Assembly: GCF_042654365.1 (NCBI RefSeq)
Contig: NZ_JBHSGG010000048.1
Coordinates: 1-64,000 of the forward strand
From: Coralloluteibacterium thermophilum
GTDB taxonomy: Bacteria; Pseudomonadota; Gammaproteobacteria; Xanthomonadales; Xanthomonadaceae
DNA: 64,000 nt
Direction: 5' to 3'
In this document: positions 51,995-61,430 of the stretch, one piece after another
Layout of the letters: each line of letters starts with the position of its first letter
Position numbering within the stretch: the first letter of the stretch is position 1
Translations under genes and position numbers: made by a program
Notes under the pieces: generated by a model
Seen by the model: the letters and a program-made list of their open reading frames with translations, nothing else
Told to the model about the DNA's origin: nothing
Database searches by the model: none

Positions 51995-52401
51995 CAGCGC
52001 ACCACCGGCGTGTCGCCGCCGTCCGCATGGACGTCGGTGCAGGTGTTGTCCACGCAGGTGCAGCCCGCGACGTCGCGGAAGCCGCACACGCTCATCATGC
52101 CGCTCTCCGCGCAGGCGGCCTGCACCTGCTCGGGGAAGGTGGGGCTGTCCGCGTTGACGCAGGCGGGGAACTCGCCGCAGCAGTTGCCGACGTTCTTGAC
52201 CGCGCAGTCGGCATCGGTCTCGCAGCGGGTATCGACCTCGCCGGGCGCCGCGGTCTTGCCGATGCCGCCGAGCATGCGCCCGGCGTCGTCGGCCGCGGTG
52301 GGGGCCGGCGCGGGCGCGGCCGGCGCGGCACCGGCGTCGTTGAGCGGGCGGGAGCAGGCGCTCGCCGCGAGCAGGACGATGAGAAGCAGGAACAGGCGCA
52401 T
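51994..52401 (-). CDS. Cys-rich lipoprotein of unknown function
   Basis: The 135-residue precursor has a lipoprotein signal, MRLFLLLIVLLAASAC, with the lipobox AASAC and Cys16. An Ala/Pro linker follows, then a domain (residues ~58-125) with about a dozen cysteines in a regular pattern (CETDADC, GNCCGEF, AAC, SVC, GCTCVDNTC), likely disulfide-bonded or metal-binding. Residue +2 after Cys is Ser, which fits outer-membrane sorting. GAGGA lies 8 nt before ATG 52401. It is coupled to the deaminase gene; no role is known. Confidence 0.8.
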   Translation of the reverse strand: MRLFLLLIVLLAASACSRPLNDAGAAPAAPAPAPTAADDAGRMLGGIGKTAAPGEVDTRCETDADCAVKNVGNCCGEFPACVNADSPTFPEQVQAACAESGMMSVCGFRDVAGCTCVDNTCTDVHADGGDTPVVR

Positions 52402-52441
52402 GCGGGCGGTCCTCGGGAGCATGACGTGCGGGCAAGGGTAC

Positions 52442-52482
52442 CCGCCGCCGGGTCGCGGCGGCGGCATCGCGGGCTGGCCCGC
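52442..52482 (-). terminator. Two tandem hairpins downstream of glnS
   Basis: Reading from the glnS stop, GCGGGC-tg-GCCCGC (52469-52482) comes first, then CCGCCGC/GCGGCGG around a 6-nt loop (52442-52461). No U-run follows. They separate glnS from the lipoprotein gene on the same strand. Confidence 0.5.
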
Positions 52483-52496
52483 GGGAGCGGGGCGCG

Positions 52497-54215
<1,719 letters not shown>

Positions 54216-54510
54216 GCGTGGGTTCTGCTGGCGGGAGCGCGGGGCGCGGGCGGATCGCACAGTTTAGAGCGTCATGCCGCCGAGGTGAGCGTGGGGCGGC
54301 CCGGGGGCGTCGGTGCGGATGCGGGGCCGACCCGGTCGCGACGGCGGACAGGTTCAATGCCCATCCAGGCGGTCGCGGAGAAACCCGCACCCACGCCGGC
54401 GCGCGTCGAGGGCGGACGGCGCCGGGCGGTGCTCGGCCGGCCGGACGCTCGTCACGCGCGCCCGCCGGCTTCTGCCTATGCTGCACGCAGTTCCCCCGCG
54501 GCGGTGAAGC
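54216..54510. other. 295-bp gap between glnS and a DUF2007 gene
   Basis: The two genes are divergent, so promoters for both lie here. The sequence is C/G-rich with a short purine tail before the DUF2007 start. I see no hairpin, RNA or promoter that I would name. Confidence 0.4.
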
Positions 54511-54780
54511 ATGCGCGTTGTGTACGAGGCGGCCCATCTGATCGACGCCTATCTGGTGCGCGGTGCGCTGGAGGAGGCCGGCATCCCGGTCTTCGTCCGC
54601 GGCGAGCACCTCACCGGCGCGATGGGCGACCTGCCGGTGCTGGGCATGGTCGCGGTGTGCGTGCCCGAATCCGCCTATGGCCGTGCCAGCGCCATCGTGG
54701 CGGACGTGGATGCTGCCCTGCGGGCGGCGGATGCCGATGCGGAGGACGAGCGGCCCGACGGCGGCATGCTCCAGGCGTGA
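54511..54780 (+). CDS. DUF2007 small protein
   Basis: The 89-residue protein begins MRVVYEAAHLIDAYLVRGAL, which is the DUF2007 (putative signal-transducing) domain: a PII-like ferredoxin fold with LIDAYLVRGALEEAGIPVFVRGEHL and VPESAYGRASAIVADVDA. Family function is unknown. It precedes msrA on the same strand after 74 bp. Confidence 0.8.
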   Translation: MRVVYEAAHLIDAYLVRGALEEAGIPVFVRGEHLTGAMGDLPVLGMVAVCVPESAYGRASAIVADVDAALRAADADAEDERPDGGMLQA

Positions 54781-54854
54781 GGCCCGGTCGCGCGCCTTGA
54801 AGCGGCGCGACGGGACCGCATCTCGGAGGATCCTGACGACGGCGGAGGTCTTGC

Positions 54855-55526
54855 ATGTTCGAGCGACTCGGCATCGGCGCATTCAAGCAGCGGATGGTCC
54901 AGCCGGAGCAGGCCCTGCCCGGGCGGCCCGATCCGCTGCGGATCGAGCCCATCCACTTCGTCACCGGGCGCCCCATCGTCGGCGACTTCCCCGGCATGGC
55001 ACGGGTGCAGTTCGGCATGGGCTGCTTCTGGGGCGCCGAGCGCCTGTTCTGGTCGATCCCCGGGGTGGTGGCGACGGCTGCCGGCTATTCCGGCGGCTAC
55101 ACGCCGAATCCCACCTACGAGGAGGTGTGCAGCGGCCAGACCGGGCATGCCGAGACCGTGCTGGTCGTGTACGACCCGGCGCAGGTGCCGCTGGAGGCCC
55201 TGCTCAAGGTGTTCTGGGAGAACCACGACCCGACCCAGGGCATGCGGCAGGGCAACGACGTCGGCACCCAGTACCGCTCGGCGATCTACGTCGACGACGA
55301 CGCCCAGCGCGCCGTCGCCGAAGCCTCGCGTGCGGTGTTCCAGGCGCGGCTGCGCGAGGCCGGCTACGGTGCGATCACGACCGAGATCCGCAGTGGCGTG
55401 CCGTTCTTCCACGCCGAGACCGCTCACCAGCAGTACCTGGCGAAGAATCCCAACGGCTATTGCGGCCTCGGCGGCACCGGGGTGAGCTGCCCCGTCGGTA
55501 TCGGCGTGCCGCGAGAGGAGGAGTGA
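54855..55526 (+). CDS. msrA: Peptide methionine-(S)-sulfoxide reductase MsrA
   Basis: MsrA reduces S-methionine sulfoxide. The 223-residue protein has the catalytic FGMGCFWGAE motif, GYSGGYTPNPTYEEVCSGQTGHAE and a C-terminal recycling Cys pair (GYCGLGG, GVSCPVG). GGAGG lies 6 nt before ATG 54855. Its Glu-stop is the left end of a GAGTGA palindrome shared with rnk. The ~50-residue N-terminal extension before VQFGMGCF is as in E. coli MsrA. Confidence 0.96.
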   Translation: MFERLGIGAFKQRMVQPEQALPGRPDPLRIEPIHFVTGRPIVGDFPGMARVQFGMGCFWGAERLFWSIPGVVATAAGYSGGYTPNPTYEEVCSGQTGHAETVLVVYDPAQVPLEALLKVFWENHDPTQGMRQGNDVGTQYRSAIYVDDDAQRAVAEASRAVFQARLREAGYGAITTEIRSGVPFFHAETAHQQYLAKNPNGYCGLGGTGVSCPVGIGVPREEE

Positions 55527-55589
55527 GAGCGGAGGAGCGACGAAGGAGAAAGCGCAGTCGCCGCGCTCGCTTCCCGCTCCTTTTCACTC
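55521..55589. repeat. GAGTGA palindromic element joining msrA and rnk stops
   Basis: The element starts with GAGTGA, whose GAG TGA ends msrA, and finishes with TCACTC, which on the minus strand is GAG TGA and ends rnk. Inside, AGGAGCG-type purine blocks face TCCCGCTCC-type blocks. The right arm (CTCGCTTCCCGCTCCTTTTCACTCA) is nearly identical to the copy at 40448-40472. Confidence 0.7.
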
Positions 55590-55988
55590 ACTTCTCAGGT
55601 TGCGCACGTCGAGCACGCGCAGGCGCGCGATGCGGCCGCCGGGCAGGGTCCAGTCGATGGACTGGCCGACGCGCAGGCCGAGCAGGGCGCTGCCCACCGG
55701 CGCGAGGATGGACACCCGCGCGGGCGAGCCGTCGACCTCGTGCGGATAGACCAGGGAAAGCTCGCGCTCCTCGCCGCTGGCTTCGTCGCGGAAGCGGGCG
55801 GTCGCGTTCATGGTGATGACGTCGCCGGGCATCTGCTCCGGCTCCAGCACGTCGGCGCGGTCGAGCTCGCGGCGCAGGGCGTCGAGGCCGGGCGTCGTCT
55901 GCGGCGCGTTCTCGAGCAGGGCGTCGAGGCGCTCGAAGTCGATGCTGGAAACGCAGATGGATGGGGGCGGGTGGGCGGGAACGTTCAT
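55584..55988 (-). CDS. rnk: Regulator of nucleoside diphosphate kinase Rnk (GreA-C domain)
   Basis: The 134-residue protein has an Rnk N-terminal helix region and a GreA/GreB C-terminal domain (LVYPHEVDGSPARVSILAPVGSALLGLRVGQSIDWTLPGG). Rnk binds RNA polymerase and in Pseudomonas restores alginate and Ndk levels. ATG 55988 follows AGAGAGA. It converges on msrA across the palindromic element. Confidence 0.93.
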   Translation of the reverse strand: MNVPAHPPPSICVSSIDFERLDALLENAPQTTPGLDALRRELDRADVLEPEQMPGDVITMNATARFRDEASGEERELSLVYPHEVDGSPARVSILAPVGSALLGLRVGQSIDWTLPGGRIARLRVLDVRNLRSE

Positions 55989-56287
55989 GTCTCTCTCTGC
56001 ACGGATGGGCGGGGCGGTGGCCCCGGAGCGGACAAGCAAAACGGGCGGCGCGTGGTCCGCGCCGCCCGTCGTCGCCTGCTTTTGTGCGGACAGTAGCCAA
56101 TCGGCCTCGGAACCGGCAAGCGGACAGAGGGGGGGGCGCCCGTCCGGTTCGATCGCGCCGCCGCGTGCCGGGGAGGGCGTTGCGGATGGCCGTGGATGCG
56201 TGCCCGGACCGGGTCGCGCACCGGCGTTTTTCACACATCGCGTCGCTATGCTGGGCGGCCTCGTCGCCCCGGGACAGTCCCTTGAGC

Positions 56288-56812
56288 ATGTCGACCAACC
56301 GCTTCGCCCACCTCCTGCGCGACGTGCCCGACTTCCCGCGGCCGGGCATCCGCTTCTGCGACATCTCGCCGCTGCTCGCGGACGCGGCGGGGCTGCGGGC
56401 GGCGGTGGAGAGCCTGGTGGCCCCGTGGCGGCCGGCCCCGCCCGACCTCGTGGCGGGCATCGAGTCGCGGGGCTTCATCCTCGGCGCCGCCGCGGCGACG
56501 CTGCTCGGCTGCGGCTTCGTCCCGGTCCGCAAGCCCGGCAAGCTGCCTGCCGAGGTACTGCACGAGACCTATGCGCTGGAATACGGGAGCGACCGTCTCG
56601 AAGTGCATGCCGACGCGGCGCGACCGGGGCAGCGCGTGCTGCTGGTCGACGACGTGCTCGCGACCGGCGGCACGCTGGCGGCGGCGCGGCGTCTGGTCGA
56701 GCGGCTGGGCGCCACGCTCGCCGGTGCGGCGGTGCTGGTGGAGCTGGAGGGGCTGGGCGGTCGTGCGCGCTGGGCGTCGGACGCGCCGCTCCACGCCGCC
56801 CTGGTGCGCTGA
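56288..56812 (+). CDS. apt: Adenine phosphoribosyltransferase Apt
   Basis: Apt salvages adenine to AMP with PRPP. The 174-residue protein has FPRPGIRFCDISPLL, ESRGFILGAA, RKPGKLP and the PRPP loop VLLVDDVLATGGT. The start at ATG 56288 gives the family N-terminus. The 299-bp gap back to divergent rnk contains both promoters; TTGTGCGGACAG-like sequence near 56084 is the only A/T-richer part. Confidence 0.96.
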   Translation: MSTNRFAHLLRDVPDFPRPGIRFCDISPLLADAAGLRAAVESLVAPWRPAPPDLVAGIESRGFILGAAAATLLGCGFVPVRKPGKLPAEVLHETYALEYGSDRLEVHADAARPGQRVLLVDDVLATGGTLAAARRLVERLGATLAGAAVLVELEGLGGRARWASDAPLHAALVR

Positions 56813-56980
56813 CCTGGAGCGGTCCCAAGCGTGTGCGGAAGGACGCATCCGGGGCTGCAAGGTCGTCCGAGCGGGCCGTCCTCCGCCGACCTGCGCCTGT
56901 AGCCTGCTCCAGCCGGATACGCCGAACGTCCGGCCTCGGCCATCGACGTTTCGCCTCGGCGCTCTCTACAGCCCGCGCTC

Positions 56981-57913
56981 CTAGGCCGCGGCGCGCGGCG
57001 CGCCTGCGCCGGGTGGCTGGAGCAGGTGGGGCGGGATGCGCCGCAGTTCCTCGGCGAGGGTGCGGAGGAAGCCGTCCAGCGCCGAGCTGCGACGCCAGAC
57101 CATGCCGATCTGGCGATGCGGCGCCTCGTCCGCGAAGCGCACCAGCTCCACGCCCGGGGAGTTCGGGACCGGCGGCTGCACGGCCAGCATGGGCAGGAGG
57201 GTGATGCCGACGCCGGCCGCGACCATCTGCCGCAGCGTCTCCAGGCTGGTGGCGCGGAAGCCGTCGCGCTCGTCGGCGCCCGAGAGGCGGCACACGTCCA
57301 GCGCCTGGTCGCGCAGGCAATGGCCCTCCTCGAGCAGGAGCAGGTGTTCGCGGTCCAGGTCGGACATGCTCAGCGCGCCGCGGCCCGCCAGCGCGTGCTG
57401 CTGCGGCACCGCGAGGATGAAGGGCTCCTCGAACAGCGGTTCGACGTGCAGTTGCTCGTCGTGGACCGGCAGTGCCAGCACGGCCGCGTCCAGGCGCCCC
57501 TCGCGCAGCCGGGTGAGGATCTGGTCGGTCTTCTCCTCGACGAGGAGGAGCTCCAGCCGCGGGAAGCGCGCGCGGATGGCGGGGACGACGTGCGGAAGGA
57601 GGTAGGGGCCGAGCGTCGGGAACAGGCCCAGGCGCACCGTTCCCGCCTCGGGGTCGCGGCTGCGGCGCGCGATCTCGCCCATCTGCTGGACGTCGGCGAT
57701 GACCTTGCGCGCGCGCTCGGCGATCTGCTGGCCCACGGGAGTCAGCATGACGCGCCGCGGCGCGCGCTCGAACAGCGAGACGCCGAGCTCCTCCTCGAGC
57801 TTGCGGATCTGCGTGGAGAGCGTCGGCTGGCTCACGAAGCAGGCTTCGGCGGCGCGGCCGAAGTGCCGGTGTTCGGCGAGCGCGACGAGGTACTTGAGGT
57901 CGCGGAAGTTCAT
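56981..57913 (-). CDS. oxyR: Peroxide-sensing LysR-type regulator OxyR
   Basis: OxyR activates peroxide-defence genes when oxidised. The 310-residue protein has a LysR helix-turn-helix (FGRAAEACFVSQPTLSTQIRKLEEELG) and the redox pair Cys199 and Cys208 in GHCLRDQALDVC, at the same numbers as in E. coli. GGAGGGAGG precedes ATG 57913. It lies downstream of ahpC and ahpF on the same strand, separated from ahpF by a hairpin. A site for its own protein is visible upstream of ahpC. Confidence 0.97.
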   Translation of the reverse strand: MNFRDLKYLVALAEHRHFGRAAEACFVSQPTLSTQIRKLEEELGVSLFERAPRRVMLTPVGQQIAERARKVIADVQQMGEIARRSRDPEAGTVRLGLFPTLGPYLLPHVVPAIRARFPRLELLLVEEKTDQILTRLREGRLDAAVLALPVHDEQLHVEPLFEEPFILAVPQQHALAGRGALSMSDLDREHLLLLEEGHCLRDQALDVCRLSGADERDGFRATSLETLRQMVAAGVGITLLPMLAVQPPVPNSPGVELVRFADEAPHRQIGMVWRRSSALDGFLRTLAEELRRIPPHLLQPPGAGAPRAAA

Positions 57914-57956
57914 GTGCCTCCCTCCGTTGGTGGCCGCGCCGCGCGGTCGCGCGGAG

Positions 57957-58005
57957 GCCGGCGGAGGACGCCCGCATGCATCCCGGGCGGTCCTCCGTCG
58001 CCGGC
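57957..58005 (-). terminator. Strong hairpin between ahpF and oxyR
   Basis: GCCGGCGGAGGACGCCCG (57957-57974) pairs with CGGGCGGTCCTCCGTCGCCGGC (57984-58005) with two small bulges. It starts 18 bp past the ahpF stop. Without a U-run it may attenuate or process the ahpF transcript before oxyR. Confidence 0.55.
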
Positions 58006-58022
58006 CCCGCTCGTCCTCCGGA

Positions 58023-59612
58023 TCAGGCCGCCTGCGCCTCGGCCTGGGCCGGCGCCGAGGTGCGGATCAGGTGGTCGAAGGCGGCCAGCGCGGCCTTGGA
58101 GCCCTCGCCCATGGCGATCACGATCTGCTTGTACGGCACCGTGGTGGCGTCGCCGGCCGCGAACACGCCCGGCACCGAGGTGCGGCCGTGGGCGTCGACC
58201 TCGATCTCGCCACGCGGGGAGAGCGCCACGGCGCCCTTGAGCCACTCGGTGTTGGGCAGCAGGCCGATCTGCACGAACACGCCTTCCAATTCGATGCGGT
58301 GGCTGTCGCCGCCGACGCGGTCGGTGTAGACGAGCCCGTTGACGCGGCTGCCGTCGCCGGTGACCTCGGTGGTCTGCGCCGAGGTGATCACGCGCACGTT
58401 CGGCAGGCTGCGCAGCTTGCGCTGCAGCACCTCGTCGGCGCGGAGCTTGCTGTCGAACTCCAGCAGGGTCACGTGCTTGACGATGCCGGCCAGGTCGATG
58501 GCCGCCTCGACGCCGGAGTTGCCGCCGCCGATCACCGCCACGCGCTTGCCCTTGAACAGGGGGCCGTCGCAGTGCGGGCAGTAGGCCACGCCCTTGTTGC
58601 GGTACTGCTCCTCGCCGGGCACGTTCATCTGCCGCCAGCGGGCGCCGGTAGCGACGACCACCGTCTTCGCCTTCAGCGTCGCGCCACTGGCGAAGCGCAC
58701 CTCGTGCAGCCCGCCCTCGGCGGTGGCCGGGACCAGCGCCTCGGCGCGCTGCAGGTTCATGATGTCGACCTCGTACTCGCGCACGTGCTGCTCCAGCGCG
58801 GCGGCGAGCTTCGGGCCCTCGGTCTCCGGCACCGAGATGAAGTTCTCGATCGCCATGGTGTCGAGCACCTGGCCGCCGAAGCGCTCCGCGGCCACGCCGG
58901 TGCGGATGCCCTTGCGCGCCGCGTAGATGGCGGCCGCGGCGCCCGCGGGGCCACCGCCGACCACGAGCACGTCGAAGGCGGGCTTGGCCGAGAGCCTGGC
59001 GGCCTCGCGCTTGGCGGCGCCGGTATCCAGGCGCGCCACGATCTCCTCGACGCCCATGCGGCCCTGGCCGAAGTGTTCGCCGTTCAGGAAGATGGTCGGC
59101 ACCGACATGATCTGACGCTGTTCCACTTCGTCCTGGAACAGCGCGCCGTCGATGGCGACATGGGAAATGTTGGGGTTGAGCACCGCCATCAGGTTCAGCG
59201 CCTGGACCACGTCCGGGCAGTTCTGGCACGACAGCGAGAAGTAGGTCTCGAAGCGGTACGGGCCTTCCAGCCCCTTGATCTGTTCGATGACCTCGACGCC
59301 GAGCTTGGACGGGTGGCCGCCCACCTGGAGCAGGGCCAGCACCAGCGAGGTGAACTCGTGGCCCATCGGCAGTCCCGCGAAGCGGAGGTCGATGTCCTGG
59401 CCGGGGGCGCGGATGGCGAACGAGGGCGTCCGCACATCGCTGCCGCGATGCTCGACCAGGGTGATCTTGTCGGAGAGCGAGACGATGTCCGACAGCAGCG
59501 CCGACATCTCGGCCGACTTCTCGCCGTCGTCCACCGCGGCGACCAGTTCGATCGGCCGCTGGAGCTTCTCGAGGTAGGCCTTGAGCTGGGTCTTGAGGTT
59601 GGCGTCCAACAT
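58023..59612 (-). CDS. ahpF: Alkyl hydroperoxide reductase flavoprotein subunit AhpF
   Basis: AhpF passes electrons from NADH to AhpC. The 529-residue protein has an N-terminal tandem thioredoxin domain with Cys129-Cys132 (SCQNC), FAD motif VLVVGGGPAGAAAAI, the thioredoxin-reductase active site YCPHCDG (near residues 345-348) and an NAD-binding half (VAVIGGGNSGVEAAI). GGAG is 9 nt before ATG 59612. Confidence 0.98.
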   Translation of the reverse strand: MLDANLKTQLKAYLEKLQRPIELVAAVDDGEKSAEMSALLSDIVSLSDKITLVEHRGSDVRTPSFAIRAPGQDIDLRFAGLPMGHEFTSLVLALLQVGGHPSKLGVEVIEQIKGLEGPYRFETYFSLSCQNCPDVVQALNLMAVLNPNISHVAIDGALFQDEVEQRQIMSVPTIFLNGEHFGQGRMGVEEIVARLDTGAAKREAARLSAKPAFDVLVVGGGPAGAAAAIYAARKGIRTGVAAERFGGQVLDTMAIENFISVPETEGPKLAAALEQHVREYEVDIMNLQRAEALVPATAEGGLHEVRFASGATLKAKTVVVATGARWRQMNVPGEEQYRNKGVAYCPHCDGPLFKGKRVAVIGGGNSGVEAAIDLAGIVKHVTLLEFDSKLRADEVLQRKLRSLPNVRVITSAQTTEVTGDGSRVNGLVYTDRVGGDSHRIELEGVFVQIGLLPNTEWLKGAVALSPRGEIEVDAHGRTSVPGVFAAGDATTVPYKQIVIAMGEGSKAALAAFDHLIRTSAPAQAEAQAA

Positions 59613-59660
59613 GCTTTGCTGCTCCGCAGAAGAGGTAGTCCGCGCGTCACGGTGCCGCGA

Positions 59661-59690
59661 TGGCGTGCCCGGAGCGGTCCGGGCACGCCA
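59661..59690 (-). terminator. Perfect 13-bp hairpin between ahpC and ahpF
   Basis: TGGCGTGCCCGGA and TCCGGGCACGCCA enclose a GCGG loop, 18 bp past the ahpC stop. No U-run follows. It probably stabilises ahpC mRNA or partly ends transcription so that AhpC exceeds AhpF. Confidence 0.65.
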
Positions 59691-59708
59691 CGCGATCGAC
59701 GCGGTGAA

Positions 59709-60272
59709 TCAGATCTTGCCGACGAGGTCCAGCGACGGCGCGAGGGTCTTCTCGCCTTCCTTCCACTTGGCCGGGCAGACCTCGCCCGGGTGCGCGGCGA
59801 CGTACTGGGCGGCCTTGACCTTGCGCAGCAGCTCGCCGGCGTCGCGGCCCACGCCCTCGGAGGTGATCTCGACGAGCTGGATCACGCCCTCGGGATCGAT
59901 CACGAAGGTGCCGCGGTCGGCCAGACCCTGGTTCTCGCGCAGGATCTCGAAGTTGCGGCTGATGGTCAGGGTGGGGTCGCCGATCATCGGGAACTGGATC
60001 TTGCCGATGGCGGCCGAGGTGTCGTGCCACGCCTTGTGCGAGAAGTGGGTGTCGGTCGAGACCGAGTAGATCTCCACGCCGATCTTCTTGAACTCCTCGT
60101 AGCGCTCGGCCAGATCCTCGAGCTCGGTCGGGCAGACGAAGGTGAAGTCGGCCGGGTAGAACACGACGACGGACCACTTGCCCTTCAGGTCGGCATCCGT
60201 GACCTGGATGAACTCGCCGTTCTGGAAGGCGGTGGCGGTGAAGGGCTTGACCTGGGTGTTGATCAGGGACAT
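59709..60272 (-). CDS. ahpC: Alkyl hydroperoxide reductase peroxiredoxin AhpC
   Basis: AhpC reduces hydrogen peroxide and organic hydroperoxides. The 187-residue typical 2-Cys peroxiredoxin has peroxidatic Cys47 in FTFVCPTE and resolving Cys166 in GEVCPAKW, with the GVGRDAGELLRK helix. ATG 60272 has AGGA 7 nt upstream. An OxyR site and promoter lie directly upstream. Confidence 0.98.
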   Translation of the reverse strand: MSLINTQVKPFTATAFQNGEFIQVTDADLKGKWSVVVFYPADFTFVCPTELEDLAERYEEFKKIGVEIYSVSTDTHFSHKAWHDTSAAIGKIQFPMIGDPTLTISRNFEILRENQGLADRGTFVIDPEGVIQLVEITSEGVGRDAGELLRKVKAAQYVAAHPGEVCPAKWKEGEKTLAPSLDLVGKI

Positions 60273-60317
60273 TCGCAATCCTCGTGGATCGTTGGTGGGA
60301 GTGGTGCAACGCGGCGC

Positions 60318-60346
60318 ATGGTAGGCGGCATCTATCGATGTGGCAA
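60318..60346 (-). promoter_or_regulatory. Sigma70-like promoter of ahpC
   Basis: On the minus strand, TTGCCA (60346-60341) and TACCAT (60323-60318) are 17 bp apart, a good -35/-10 pair in a rare A/T-richer stretch. The start of transcription would be near 60311, giving a leader of about 39 nt. The -35 element abuts the OxyR site. Confidence 0.6.
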
Positions 60347-60383
60347 ATAGATGGTTGGAATGTGATTGATAGGTTTTGGCTAT
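60347..60383. promoter_or_regulatory. OxyR binding site upstream of ahpC
   Basis: The known motif is ATAG-N7-CTAT-N7-ATAG-N7-CTAT. On the plus strand the four elements are ATAG (60347), GAAT (60358), ATAG (60369) and CTAT (60380), with exact 7-bp spacing; three of four tetramers are perfect. It ends at the ahpC -35, where an activator should sit. Confidence 0.75.
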
Positions 60384-60409
60384 TTGGTGCGGTGCGGGAG
60401 GGGAGGCGG

Positions 60410-60675
60410 GCATGGGGCATGGGGCATGGGGCGTGGGGCATCGGGCACCCGGGCACGGGGCACGGGGCACGGGGCACGGGGCGTGGGGCGTGGGGCACGG
60501 GCATGGGGAATGGGGAATGGGGAATGGGGAATGGGGAATGGCCCGAGCCCCGAGCCCCGAAGCCTGGGCCCTAAGTCCTGAGCCCCGAGCCCCAAGCCCA
60601 AGCCCAAGCCCCAAGCCCCAAGCCCCAAGCCCCAAGCCCCAAGCCCCAAGCCCTGAGCCCTGAGCCCTGAGCCCC
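60410..60675. repeat. Opposed heptamer arrays, G-rich then C-rich
   Basis: From 60410 to 60541 the plus strand repeats GGGGCAT/GGGGCAC/GGGGCGT and then five GGGGAAT units. From 60541 to 60675 it repeats CCCGAGC and CCCCAAG units. GGGG blocks at 60414, 60421, 60428 and 60435 with 3-nt loops form a quadruplex motif on the plus strand; CCCCAAG units give one on the minus strand. The two halves are also loosely complementary and could fold back. It fills most of the gap between ahpC and the AhpD-like gene. Confidence 0.85.
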
Positions 60676-60736
60676 TCGACGCCCGGGGCGGGCGCTGGCA
60701 CGGTTGGGGAATCCGGACTGACGCAGGACACATGCA

Positions 60737-61306
60737 ATGACTCCATCCGAGATCGCCGCCCGGCTTCCCGACTACGCGCAGGACCTGCGCCGCAACTTCG
60801 AGCAGGTCCTGGCGGAGGCCGGCTCGCCCGGGCTGGACCGGCGACAGATCGCCGCGGTGGCGCTGGCGTCGGGCATCGCGGCGCGGTACACGGGGCTGAG
60901 CCGGGCGCTCGACGCCTTCGCGGCGGACGTCCTCGACGAGCGCGAGCGCTGCGGGGTGCGCGCGGCGGCGGGCACCATGGGCATGACCAACATCTACTAC
61001 CGGTTCACGCACCTGGTCTCGAACCGGGAGTACGCGGAGATGCGCTTCGGCCTGCGCACCAGCGTGCTGCAGTCGCCGGGCATCGACCGCGTCTCCTTCG
61101 AGCTGGCCGCGCTGGCGGTGTCCGCCATCAACGGCTGCGGCATCTGCGTGGACGCCCACGAGCGCGGGCTGCGCGAGCACGGCATGCCCATCGAGGGCAT
61201 CCAGAGTGCGGTGCGCATCGCCGCGGTGGTGCATGCGGTGGCGGTGATCCTCGAACAGTGCGTCGATGCCGGGCAGGACCCGCATGCGGGGGCGGGGCTA
61301 CAGTAG
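60737..61306 (+). CDS. AhpD-like alkylhydroperoxidase/carboxymuconolactone-decarboxylase protein
   Basis: The 189-residue protein has the AhpD redox motif CGICVDAHERG (CxxC with the downstream His) preceded by the charged LAALAVSAING helix. AhpD proteins reduce peroxides or recharge AhpC through a lipoyl partner. AGGA lies 9 nt before ATG 60737. It is divergent from ahpC across the repeat array; whether the OxyR site serves it is open, being about 350 bp away. Confidence 0.9.
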   Translation: MTPSEIAARLPDYAQDLRRNFEQVLAEAGSPGLDRRQIAAVALASGIAARYTGLSRALDAFAADVLDERERCGVRAAAGTMGMTNIYYRFTHLVSNREYAEMRFGLRTSVLQSPGIDRVSFELAALAVSAINGCGICVDAHERGLREHGMPIEGIQSAVRIAAVVHAVAVILEQCVDAGQDPHAGAGLQ

Positions 61307-61430
61307 CCGCTGCCGCCGCGTCGTCGGACGCGGTGCTCTGCCCCTCCCGCACCGCGAGTTCCATGCCGATGCCACTGCCGTTGCCGTCCCGTCCGTCCCG
61401 CCCGCCACAGCCACCGGCGGGGGGCGGCGC

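Noticed and set aside
60376..60663. Short proteins rich in Gly-His-Trp or Ser-Pro-Lys repeats across the heptamer array
   Set aside because: They are simple translations of the 7-bp DNA repeats in three frames, with no ribosome site or known family.
60410..60675. Possible CRISPR array
   Set aside because: Units are 7 bp and contiguous, with no spacers of 30-40 bp and no cas genes nearby.
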